From NCBI GenBank assembly GCA_039545355.1, contig BCJJ01000019.1, forward strand, positions 246,076 to 310,075: a stretch of DNA of 64,000 bases, written 5' to 3'. The notes under the pieces are model-generated. The model worked only from the letters and a program-made list of their open reading frames with translations. It did no database searches and was not told the DNA's origin. Below are positions 22,492 to 32,229 of this stretch, piece by piece; positions within the stretch are counted from its first letter, which is position 1; every line of letters starts with the position of its first letter. Made by a program: the position numbers and the translations under genes. This stretch comes from Trichosporon coremiiforme (Eukaryota; Basidiomycota; Tremellomycetes; Trichosporonales; Trichosporonaceae).

Positions 22492-22975
22492 GGCACGGTC
22501 CAGGACGCAACGACAATCGCGCCCGATTCAGGGATGGGCCAGGTCCGGCTATCCGGGAGCCATCTACCACAGGCGCTTGCGCACGGGCTCGTCTCGCCGG
22601 CTGGCGCGGCTGGCGGAAGTGGGATCTGTCGTGGATCGCGTCTCGTGTCCTTGCAAGTGTTCTCTTCCTTCCGCTCCCTCCATTCACCATCCCACTCACC
22701 GTATACCCCACACCGACACTGCGACGCGTAATGAGCGCTAGGCGTCGCTAAATTACCATGCGCCGAGCTAGGGTGAGTCGACTTCCCCCTCAGTCTCAAG
22801 CCCGCTAGCGCACACGCCAAAACTGCACAACGCATTGTCACCATGTGTGTACATGCTCTCGGTGCTCGGCGACCGATGACTTGCAAGCGCGGAAGGACTA
22901 TCGCACTTTAAATTGCGAAATCGCAATCGCTGACCGAAGCCGTCTCCCACTTCTCAAACTCCATCACCCAAGAAG
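22492..22975. other. Intergenic, LTR pair to GUP1
   Basis: 484 bases, no gene seen; should contain the GUP1 promoter and 5' UTR. Confidence 0.6.
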
Positions 22976-24747
22976 ATGATGCCGACGCACAACGACAAGT
23001 CGGGCGCGAGCCCGACCGCTGTCCACCAACGCTCTCAGCCGCACAAGGCAAACATTATTGACTTCACGATCACCGTCCCGGGCTGCGAACGCAAGTCAAC
23101 GGATGAGCTGCCGAAGCCGCGATGGTGGACTCCCGAGTTCTACTTCTACTACGTTATCTTCTTGATCGTCGTTCCGATTATGATTTACATTCCCATTCGA
23201 CTGAGTAGCTGTAGGTCGGCGAAGAGAGCTCACTTATTGACGTGCAGACCAGAATCCGAACTACTTGTCCTACGCCTATCTTCTTTCCCCGGGCTGGCTG
23301 TACGGCCGACGGGTCGATGTCAGTGACGTCCAGTTCAGGACGTTTCGCAGCAATATTAGCACCTTGTCGCTGCTGGCATTCGGATACCTGGTACCTTCGC
23401 ATCTTCTTTGTCGTCTGGGATACACCTCGGCGCCCGCTCGCGCGATATTTATCTCGGTTTTCGCCGTCGGCATGCTCTTTGGCCTGCACGGTTGGAGCGT
23501 TCTCAAGATTCTTGCTATTTTGACGGTTAACTACTTTGCTGCGAAAGCTAAGAAGCCCGCGGCGCTAGAGAAGCTGTGGCCAGGCGTGGTCATCTGCGCG
23601 AACATGGGTCTGCTCCTGCTCAGCCGAAAGTACGACGGTTACCGTTTCAGCCTACTCCACGACAGTCTTGGCGCCCTCGACTCGATGGATGGCATGCTCT
23701 CGTGGGAGGTCAGCTTCAACTTCTCCGTGCTTCGCATCGTCTCTTTCGCCCTTGATTACCACTGGCGCAGCGTCCCGCCGGCAACACCACCGACTGTTTA
23801 CCGCGACCGCGTTAAGCCCTCGCACCCCGAGGAGGAGTACAACTTCCTCTACTACGTCGCCTACATTCTTTATCCCCCGACCTACATCGCTGGTCCCATC
23901 ATGACCTTCAACGACTTCATACGGCAACTGCGGCACCCAGTCGAGATCACGCCTAGGGAGCGGGTCTCGTATCTCGTCCGCTTTGCTGGCTGCATGCTCA
24001 CCCTCGAATCCATCCTTCACACCATGTACGTGACGGCTATGCAGAAAACGCAGGCGTGGCAGGGCGCGTCCGCTGCCGACCTGTCCATGATCGGCTTCTG
24101 GAACCTCGTCATCGTGTGGCTCAAGGTGAGTACAGTTAGAAGGTTCTGCATGGTAGCTGACAACCCAGCTTCTTATCCCGTGGCGCTTCTTCCGTCTCTG
24201 GGCGCTCTTGGACGGCGTGGACCCGCCCGAGAACATGGTGCGCTGCGTCGCGAACAACTATTCAACGCTCGGCTTTTGGCGTTCATGGCACCGCTCATAC
24301 AACCTCTGGACGGTCCGGTATATCTACGTCCCGCTGGGTGGCGCGAAGCGGGTGTTCCTTTCCACAGTACTCGTGTTCACCTTCGTCGCGCTGTGGCACG
24401 ACCTCTCATGGCAGCTGCTTGCGTGGGGATGGCTCGTTGCCGGCTTCGTGATTCCTGAGCTTGTTGGTCGTGCCCTCATCCCGGCTTCCAAGTACGGCCA
24501 GGAGTGGTGGTACCGGCACGTGGCCGCGTTCGGCGGCGCGCTCAACGTCCTCCTCATGATGACGGCGAACCTGGTCGGCTTCGTGCTCGGTCTCGACGGC
24601 GTTAAGTACCTCATCAGCACACTGCTAGGAACCGGGTCGGGCATTCTGACGTTGCTGTTCAGCATCGCCTGTCTCTTTATCGCCGTGCAGGTCATGTTTG
24701 AATACCGTGAGGAGGAGGCGCGCAAGGGCATTGACCGCCGGTGCTAA
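22976..24747 (+). CDS. GUP1: GUP1-type MBOAT O-acyltransferase
   Basis: Three exons: 22976-23210, 23248-24125 and 24169-24747; 563 residues. The N-terminus carries PRWWTPEFYFYYVIFLIVVP, a signature of Gup1, followed by many membrane spans. MBOAT motifs are present: LLIPWRFFRLWALLDGVDPP, FWRSWHRSYNLW and the invariant histidine in FVALWHDLSW. Gup1 remodels GPI-anchor lipids in the ER (adding a long-chain acyl group to lyso-PI) and affects wall integrity and glycerol phenotypes. Introns follow the local pattern. The start is the first of two adjacent ATGs (22976 and 22979). It converges on PRM1 with only 109 bases between the stop codons. Confidence 0.94.
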
Positions 24748-24856
24748 GCATTTATACAGAACTATACCCCATAGATTTTCTTCACACTTTCTGAGAATAC
24801 ATTGCATGTACATACATCACCGGATAAACTAAGGACACAAGAAGCACACGTGTTCG

Positions 24857-27008
24857 CTAGGTGCTATAGCTACAGAGCTCGAGGCGGTCGCTGGAGTCAC
24901 TGGCGCCCGCCCCGCCCTTCTCCTGCGTGTCCATGTCATGGAAAGAGCCTTCGTTCGATGGCGGTCCACGTGTTGGCGGGCCTGTGTCGAAGGACGATTC
25001 TTCGGGAGTGGCCCGGGGCGCCCGCCGGCGTTCCCACCCCTCCTTCAGTCCAGAATGCCAGACAACGACGGCGAGACCAATGAGCACCAGAGCGCCATAC
25101 ACACCAAGCAAGATGGCGTACATCACCCTCTCAGTCGCGAGGGCGCTCTCGAAACGGTCGATGAGCTGGCCAAGAGCGCCCCCGTCGTCCCCGTTTGGCG
25201 CTCCAACGGCCGCAGCAGCGACAGGAGATGCCAGCTCCTCCATCGCGTCGGGCGAAAGCATGAGCACATCATCGGGGACTAGGGACAGATTGACAGCCAC
25301 GTGCTCCGAAACCCAAGTTAGGCCCTTCTCGAGAGCGGCAACCTTGTCGCCAAGAACGCAGCGCAGAAACTCCTGCATGGGATCATGCAGGAACGTGTTG
25401 TTGAGCGCCTTGGTGAGGAAGCTCTCGATGTCCGCGTAGAACTCGACGACCGTCTCGTTCAATTGCAGCGCTGTCGTATTGATCCAATGCCCAAACATCC
25501 GGTTGTTGATGTCATCCTCCACGGCGGCCAGGGCTTTGTTGAGGCCGGCCGCGTACTCCCTCGACGCGTTCAGATAGGCTCCGTTCAGCTTATCCACCAG
25601 CTGCTGTGATGAGGCGGCCACAAACGAGTTTGCGTCGGACCGCGCTTGCCGCTCCAGCGCGTGCAGGGCCATCGTCTGAGCTTGAATCACGATGAGGCCG
25701 ATCACCGACATGAAGAGCAGAGCGAGGCAGGTCGGGTGTGCGAGGTATGATACTGGGGCGTCAGTTTCTACGAGCAATCCTACGCACCAAACCAGCGAAG
25801 ATTGTTACGTGTCTGGGGCTTCAGGTTCCAGCGGTCGAGGAGAGACTGCAGACGCTGCTCCATCATCGGATGCTCGACAATGGCGACAACCGTCCAAGGG
25901 TCGCGGACACCGCTATTGCCAATGACCTCGACGCTTGCCTTTAGCGCATTCCACTCCATCCATTGCCAGAAGGCGAGAACTATGAAACCAAAAACGACAA
26001 CCAAGAAGAGGGCGACGACGCCTGCGATTCCGAGTTTGTAGAGCGCCTTAGCCGTGTCATCGATGACGGAAGTGTCGAGGTGGCCGCACAGTTCACCCTG
26101 GAGGGCCGTGCTGTCCGTGCTGTCCTTGGCACCAAGCTGCTGCAGTGATGGTGGTGGGAAGATCGAGTCATTCAGGTCGTTCGCAATCTCCCAACGCGTT
26201 TCGTTGATCTCCTTCCTCAGCTTGTCAAATGGAACCGCGATGAAGGTACCCGTCACGTTCCGGAAGTCATCCAAGGCTGGCAACGAGGCGTTGAAGTCGC
26301 GCAAACTGTTTTGCATGGACGAAGGTAGTAGCTTCTCCTCAAGGTCGTCCAAAGAAGGAAGCTCTGGAATCTTGATATTGACGAGAGGTAGGTTCTCAGC
26401 TATCTTAGTAAGCCCCTGAATTGCGGATTGAATTCCACCGCTTATGGTGCCGATTCCCTCCTTGACCTGCGGAGTTGTCAGTAGTCGTAAGCGCTGTTGA
26501 GCTGTTGATTCTCGCTCACCAGGTCGATCGCCCCTACGATGATGGCCATGGCGGTATGCACCACCAACTGAATCGTACACAACAGCAAGCTGCGGTACAT
26601 GTCGATGATGAAGCCGATGACCTTCTCGATGATCGTGAGGCAGATCATGAGGACTTCACCTGCTGCCATCACGGTCGCTCTCGTCGCCCGAAGAACCTCC
26701 ATGTTTGTATGCATGGCCAGGTAACGGGGAAGAGCCTGTAGGCTCCCCGCTCCGTTAGCTATCCCGTTGCAGGCCACCGTCACTTTGTCCTTCAGGGTTG
26801 CTGCCAGTTTCTCCGTACTATTTAGGGTTGCGATCAGGTGGACGACAGTAAAGATGAGAGGGAGCAGTGCAGGAGAGATGGCGGTGAGCAGCATGCGAGG
26901 CCCCAGGCCAAGGAAGGGATGTAAACCATCTGCGTTTGCTGTCTGTGAGGATGAGTCACTGAACAGGAGGTAGGACCCCGGTGGGCTGCGGTGAGAGCTT
27001 TCGCTCAT
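24857..27008 (-). CDS. PRM1: Plasma membrane fusion protein PRM1
   Basis: Three exons: 26520-27008, 25788-26466 and 24857-25752; 687 residues, phases consistent. Several hydrophobic segments are separated by long extracellular-type loops with N-glycosylation sequons (for example NETVVE, NSTEK): LLTAISPALLPLIFTVVHLI near the N-terminus, IIEKVIGFIIDMYRSLLLCT, VVALFLVVVFGFIVLAFW and YAILLGVYGALVLIGLAVVV. The order and loop pattern match Prm1, which acts at mating-cell contacts to promote lipid mixing. The C-terminal tail is Gly/Ser/Asp-rich and cytosolic by prediction. Intron 1 is 53 nt with donor GTGAGC and reading through it would hit a stop. In mating-competent fungi expression is pheromone-induced; no such element was checked here. 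Identification rests on recalled family features, so somewhat less certain than its neighbours. Confidence 0.85.
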
Positions 27009-27387
27009 GGCGATATCTGTGTTGAGAAGGGTCAGTGGCAAGAACCATCTCCATCAACGGCGTCGTTAAGTGTCTTTCGAGTTCGCACCCCAGCTGATGC
27101 ATGCTGTGCATGCTGTGTTCGCGTTCCAATCTCGTCGAAACCATTGTCGGACGGTTCAGCGGACAATAGTGAAAGAAAACAAGCATAGACAAAGTAGAAT
27201 GAATACAAAACGAAGGGCGTGGCTGATCTTGAAACCCGAGGCGGATCGCCTTTGACCGGTGCCACAAATCGTATTTCCGCCACGTGGTCTGACGCACCTC
27301 AAGCTCGTCAGCGTCGACGCGCGTTCACTGACGTTGATACAGCCGAGTCACTGAACCGACGACTGCTTGATAACAACATCGTCGACC

Positions 27388-28296
27388 ATGGCCCTTTTCA
27401 CGGCCCCTCCCGCGCCCGTCGCGGCGCCCACCAGCGCTCTGATTCAACAGTAAGCTCGCTTCTGTAGGCACTTTGCTAATGTCAGCTCGTTCAACCCGTA
27501 CGAGGACAACGGAGGTTCAATCCTGGCCATTGCCGGCGCCGACTTCAGTGTGATCGCAGGCGACACTAGGCAGTCCCAGGGATACAACATTCAGACTCGT
27601 TATGCCAAGAAGGTGTTCCAGCTGTGAGTAGGGGAGACGGCAGCCCACATCCAATGTACTGTAAGCTGATTTAGTAGCACGGACAAGGTCGTTCTTGCGA
27701 CGAACGGCTTCGCAGCTGACGGCAACAACTTCTACAAGCGCGTGAAGCAGCGGCTGGAGTGGTACGAGGCGAACCATCACAAGCAGATGTCGATTAAGTC
27801 GATTGCACGCATGATCCAGACGATGCTGTACGGACGCCGATTCTTCCCGTACTACGTGTACAACATTCTCGGCGGTATTGAGGAGGATGGCACCGGTGCT
27901 GTGTACTCGTTCGACCCCGTCGGTTCGTATGAGCGTGAGGCTTGCCGTGCTGCTGGAGCCGCGCAGAGTCTGATCCAGCCCTTCCTCGACAACCAGATCT
28001 ACTTCCGCAACCAGACATTCCCGCCTGACGTTCCCCGCCCCGTCCCCGGCAACCTCCCCCTCGGCACCGTGATCGCCATCGTTCTTGACTCGTTCACGAG
28101 CGCCACGGAACGTCACATCGAGGTCGGAGATAGCCTCGAAATGTACATCGTCATGAACAAGGGCAGGAAGACGGACGACCTCCTCGGTGGAGAGTTCAAG
28201 CTTCCTGATGGAGTTGAGATCAACGAGGTCCCGCCCCTCGGAGATGGAAGGGGAGAGCGCACCTTCCTCCTCGTTGCTCCTCTGAAGCGCGACTAG
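27388..28296 (+). CDS. PRE7: 20S proteasome subunit beta-6 (PSMB1/Pre7)
   Basis: Three exons: 27388-27449, 27486-27623 and 27678-28296; 272 residues. The spliced protein has a 20-residue Ala/Pro-rich leader, then HSFNPYEDNGGSILAIAGAD, AGDTRQSQGYNIQTRYAKKV and MLYGRRFFPYYVYNILGGI. This matches beta-6, one of the non-catalytic beta subunits: the residue that would be the catalytic Thr1 is absent (NGGSILA). It is a structural member of the inner rings of the 20S core in nucleus and cytosol. The introns are 36 and 54 nt. It is divergent from PRM1 with 379 bases between start codons. Confidence 0.95.
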
Positions 28297-28418
28297 ACGG
28301 CAAGAAGCAGTAATGTACAGAGCAGAATGCATGTAATGATATATCTACAAGAAATCTAGTGTCACCTTCCCCTTCCTACCATGTGACCTGACGCCGCATG
28401 GGATATCGATATCGATCC

Positions 28419-28922
28419 TCAAAGACGCTGTCGAGGAAGTACTTGGCGTTGAACATCTGTTGCCCTGTGCGCCTCCTCTACTGTTCCCAGCTGAACAGCC
28501 CACATTGACTCATTGGCCCATGGGCTTGGTGGCAGTTTCGTGATGCCTGCGAGCTGCACGACAAACTCCTTGAACATGGCGACAATCTCTGTTGGCGCGA
28601 CCTTAGCCGGCAGGCCCTGGAGCAGCACCCTCTTGCCTGCACTGCTGATAGCCCAACGTTTTGTGATGCGATCGAAAGAGCGTCGGTCCTCCTCAGCTGT
28701 CTGCATTGAACCAGTATACCGTGCGGCGGCAGACTTGAATGAGCACTCGAGCAACAGCCCTGCCCACTCTGTCGCTGAGTATGGTGTAAGGGTCACGAAT
28801 GGCTCTGTGTCCTGTTCGTCCCAGGTGTGCAGCTGCGCAAACGGAAGATAGCTCAGGAGTGTGTGGTGTGCGTGTTTAGCTGCTTGCGGGTTTGGAAGTG
28901 AGATGTGGTACTGCATCGTCAT
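28419..28922 (-). CDS. RRM-like RNA-binding protein, suspected C-terminal frameshift
   Basis: The frame beginning at the ATG at 28922 encodes 167 residues including KRVLLQGLPAKVAPTEIVAM and SMWAVQLGTVEEAHRAT, which resemble beta1-alpha1 and beta3-alpha2 of an RRM fold. Immediately after EEAHRAT the frame degenerates (DVQRQVLPRQRL, stop at 28419). The next frame continues with QQMFNAKYFLDSVFEDRYRY and stops at about 28375, which is what the rest of alpha2-beta4 should look like. No intron of reasonable length can join them. So either a one-base indel in the genome or an assembly error breaks the gene near 28455. The family is not named; mitochondrial or nuclear role unknown. Confidence 0.45.
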   Translation of the reverse strand: MTMQYHISLPNPQAAKHAHHTLLSYLPFAQLHTWDEQDTEPFVTLTPYSATEWAGLLLECSFKSAAARYTGSMQTAEEDRRSFDRITKRWAISSAGKRVLLQGLPAKVAPTEIVAMFKEFVVQLAGITKLPPSPWANESMWAVQLGTVEEAHRATDVQRQVLPRQRL

Positions 28923-28999
28923 TGAGGCTGCTCATGGTGTGCCGAGAGAGTAAGCTGTGACTGGAGTAAGCTCTAGCATACAAGCCTTCGTGGTAGCTG

Positions 29000-29255
29000 G
29001 GTGGAGAACTCTCTGTGACCCAGGTTTACTCTTGAGTCAATAGCGTTCACATCTAAGCATGCGCGGCGCACGTCTCGCAGCTGCGCGAACAGCGGCACAT
29101 CCAGCAGGATGTGCAGCAGCATCTCGAGCTGGCTGTCTAGTTGTCAGCTAACGCAAAGTGAATGCTCACTCTTCAGGTCCCGGAATGTGTAGCTAAGCTT
29201 GCCCTTGTGGGTGAGCTGATGCGGAATCCCGCCGCTGGAGCACTGCCAGTGTCCC
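29000..29255 (-). CDS. Orphan exon pair, uncharacterised
   Basis: A stretch starting about 29255 reads HWQCSSGGIPHQLTHKGKLS and then YTFRDLK, with donor GTGAGC at 29169. The intron has branch GCTGAC and ends AACTAG. The next exon from 29136 reads NSQLEMLLHILLDVPLFAQL and then RDVRRACLDVNAIDS. The splice phase is right and codon use looks coding. No upstream start is visible (a TGA lies just before), and no link to the RRM-like gene downstream could be made. It may be a gene remnant or a missed internal part of a larger gene. Confidence 0.3.
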
Positions 29256-30064
29256 CCTCATGTTCTTTGAGCTAATAAGATAGTTAGAGCACACCTGATA
29301 TTTATTTTGACCGTGAATCACTCGAGACCCGACGTCCAGATCCGATGGCTCTCGCGTTATCTCTGACGGCCGTGGGAGATTTCACAGCTTTCACACAACG
29401 CACCGTGGGAGAGTTCACATCGGAGGATTTATCTGGCCCTCAGCCTTGCTCAGATGACCCAGACCATCGGTTAGTCACCGCCTGCCCTTCCTGGTTCGGA
29501 TCCCAGCGCTGCGCCGAGCAGGACCTGACACCGTCGCCGCTGCCTGACGCTGACACGCCGAACGGGCAAGTTTCGGGCGACCCCTACGTCAGAACCCAGG
29601 ACCATCCCCAGAGGTATAGCCAGTGTGACGGCACCAAAGCGGCGACGTCGTGGGACCCGAATTACGCTCCGTCGTTATGCTTCTTCTTTCGTTTCGCCGA
29701 GCGCCCCTACGTCGGCATGACCTGTGACATGCAACACTCCACCCGTTGTAACACACAATTGACCTTGGGCGTGATGCAACGAGGGGAACTCGAGAGCAGG
29801 CTCACTCTGCGATCGCGCAATCGCATCAGCCCCAGATAGCGCCGGGGCCAGGTCCTGATCCAGCTAGCTCCAGATCCTTTATCACCAACATCCATGTGAG
29901 TCACCTACGCATTGGCGCGAAGCGCGTGAATCGCCGAACCAGAGGCGGATGGACCGGTCTGCAGGAACCCGTTGGCGTATCCAGTATCGAGACCATGGAC
30001 AAGGTGTGGCGTGGATCTGCGTTGGTGCCATCACTAGCGGCGGAGCAATGACTATCGACGACCC

Positions 30065-30091
30065 GTGCTTGACAGCCAGGCTGCCAAGCAC
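30065..30091. repeat. 27-base near-perfect palindrome
   Basis: GTGCTTG and CAAGCAC enclose CAGCC-A-GGCTG, with one A/C mismatch per arm. It could form a 12-bp hairpin with a single-base centre, or be a binding site. It lies in non-coding DNA. Confidence 0.75.
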
Positions 30092-32124
30092 GCTATACGC
30101 CGGCACGGGCCGTACCGGAGTACGCCGCGTGCCACATGTTCGCCGTGGACCGCGTGCTCATCAGAAAGCCGCACCAGCGGCGGTGTCGGAGTATCCACCG
30201 GTCCATCATGATTCATGGGGCCTTCCAGCCGATCCAGCTTCAGCCACACAGCCCGTGGTCCGAGCGGCACGCCGAGTCGCGTCGCGGCACGGCGCTAGGC
30301 TGCAACGGCGGCATCCCTGACTCTGCTCGACGGCAGCACGACATGCCCGCTCCCTCCCGCCATCCCACGATGAGATCATTACACTTTGCGCAAAGCTCAT
30401 GGGGCATTGGGATTGCGTGTTGGCAACGCTGTGTCGTTCCGCGCGAGCCCTTGAGCCGCTACTCCGCACCGATGCCGCCCGAGGCGTCATCACCGAGACG
30501 GAAACTCCAATCACGACTGCAGAAGGATACAAGGGTCATTAGGGTGTGGCGCTACGCACTTGAGCAATGCGCCGTGCCCAATGTACGTGTCCGAATAGAA
30601 CTAAGTTATTCTCTTCTGAGAGCCGCGGTGCGCAACTTATTTCACAAGTGCGAAAGTGTATCGGCAACAATCGGCGCGGTAGCTGCCGGCCCGAGGCGGC
30701 ACTGCACGAGGACGTGCGTCATAGTCATATGTCATGCGTGCCACTTCTATGCTGGGTGTTGTTGCCAGGTGTGCGATCGCGATCGTGTCAGAAGCCCTAG
30801 GTCAGGATGATTGCAGGCACTGCATTCTGTCCCAGTGCCTGCTGTGTGCCGCCTGTTCCTGGGGATGCCTCAGGCACGTCCTTTACGTCACTGGAGAGCG
30901 CACTGGTTGCACAAGGGTAAGATGGGGTGTGCCATGTCAGCTGGACCATGGACTGGTTTTGAATTGCCCAGGTTTGGAATGTCGCTGACACGCCGCTAGT
31001 ACGGGCCCGGCGGGTCTTGCTATGCGTCATGAATTTATGTTTGTGCTCTTATGCCGGTTTTCGCAGCCGTCACGATCTCCTGTACGACGCCCATTCATAC
31101 AGTCGAAGATTAACCCCACGCCCTGTGTGTGCTGAGGATCAAGCTTCGACACAGGTTCATGCACTCACGAGGAGTGCCGCTCAGGCTCGCTGCAAGAGAT
31201 ACCCAACAGTTGCGGTGACATGGCGACAAAACTGCAGCGAGGGCGTTCCCACGAACAGACTTTATTCTCACCCCTCGAACGCCGCACCCTGCTTCCCCAT
31301 CCCCGTTGACCCCTCCGTACCGCCCGGCAGTACCTCCGGGCAACGTTTGTTATCCTCCTTGAGCCTCTCCGCGGCGCTCTGTCACGTTGAGACAGGGTTA
31401 TTGCCACCATGCATATTTCATTCCGACGCCGGCGCGTGGCGGCTGCTCACAAATGAGTGTGGGGAGGCTTAGTACGGCTCGAAGAAGCGTCTGGGCCATG
31501 TGGTGGGGCAAGAGGATCACATCTATGGAACCTGTACAAGGATGCTAAGACGCTTAGACACTTTTCACGATCGCAACGACCTTTCACTACTGCTGAACTA
31601 CTGCGATCGACAGAGGCTGCGCTAACTGCGTCACCCTTCTGGAAGCGGAAGAGGATGATATTACTAGGAGGCGTCGAGGCGTCTGTCTTTCCATGGCAAT
31701 ACAATCAGGAAGTGTTGATACAGGGTGAAATTGAGATTCATTATAGTACTCCGATCGGATTATATTTTGTTTGAGCTGTACCAACAAAGACGAGATCGGA
31801 GGACAGGTCGGGGCAGGCGCAGCGGACCGAGACGAGACAAGATCGGGGCCAAGATTGGGGAGGCGGGGTCCAAGGGGAATGATTCAAGGGGGAGGAATGT
31901 CACCTCTGTAGGACGATCGTCACAGGCGTTGCAGCCAGTGCAATTAGATGACGTCGTAGGGTATGCTGAAGGCGATCCGTTAGGAAGGAAGACGAGGACA
32001 CAAGTACAGGAATGTGCGTGTCGCGAGCCGCATATCGTATGGCGTCCATTAGAAACCGACAGGTATGCCGATATGTCATTCCTGACTGAGAATTGTGATT
32101 GATTTTTCGAGATTTTCGTGGATC

Positions 32125-32145
32125 CGCGAAATTGCCTATTTCGCG
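32125..32145. repeat. Inverted repeat, 8-bp arms
   Basis: CGCGAAAT and ATTTCGCG are separated by TGCCT. It lies 85-105 bases beyond the stop codon of the minus-strand transcription-factor gene. Confidence 0.8.
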
Positions 32146-32189
32146 ATGGCCGAAGGTATCAGGTCGCAGGAGAACCGGGTGGCTACCCG

Positions 32190-32211
32190 ACAGCCGAGGT
32201 TCCTCGGCTGT
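32190..32211. terminator. Tight hairpin just past the transcription-factor stop codon
   Basis: ACAGCCGAGG and CCTCGGCTGT are perfectly complementary with only TT between them, a 10-bp GC-rich stem. It is 19 bases downstream of the minus-strand stop codon, so it would fold in the 3' UTR of that mRNA. A role in 3'-end formation or mRNA stability is inference; the structure is plain in the sequence. Confidence 0.5.
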
Positions 32212-32229
32212 TGATATTACCCCAATACC

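Larger units (their letters stand above)
29260..32229. other. Gene-poor region
   Basis: About 3 kb with only short open frames (the longest, 29345-29839 and 30136-30810 on the plus strand, lack domains and splice logic). It contains a 27-base near-palindrome at 30065-30091 and two tight inverted repeats at 32125-32211, just past the stop of the transcription-factor gene. Confidence 0.5.

Noticed and set aside
29345..30810. Plus-strand open frames of 164 and 224 residues
   Set aside because: No domain, no plausible splice structure, and codon use like the surrounding non-coding DNA.
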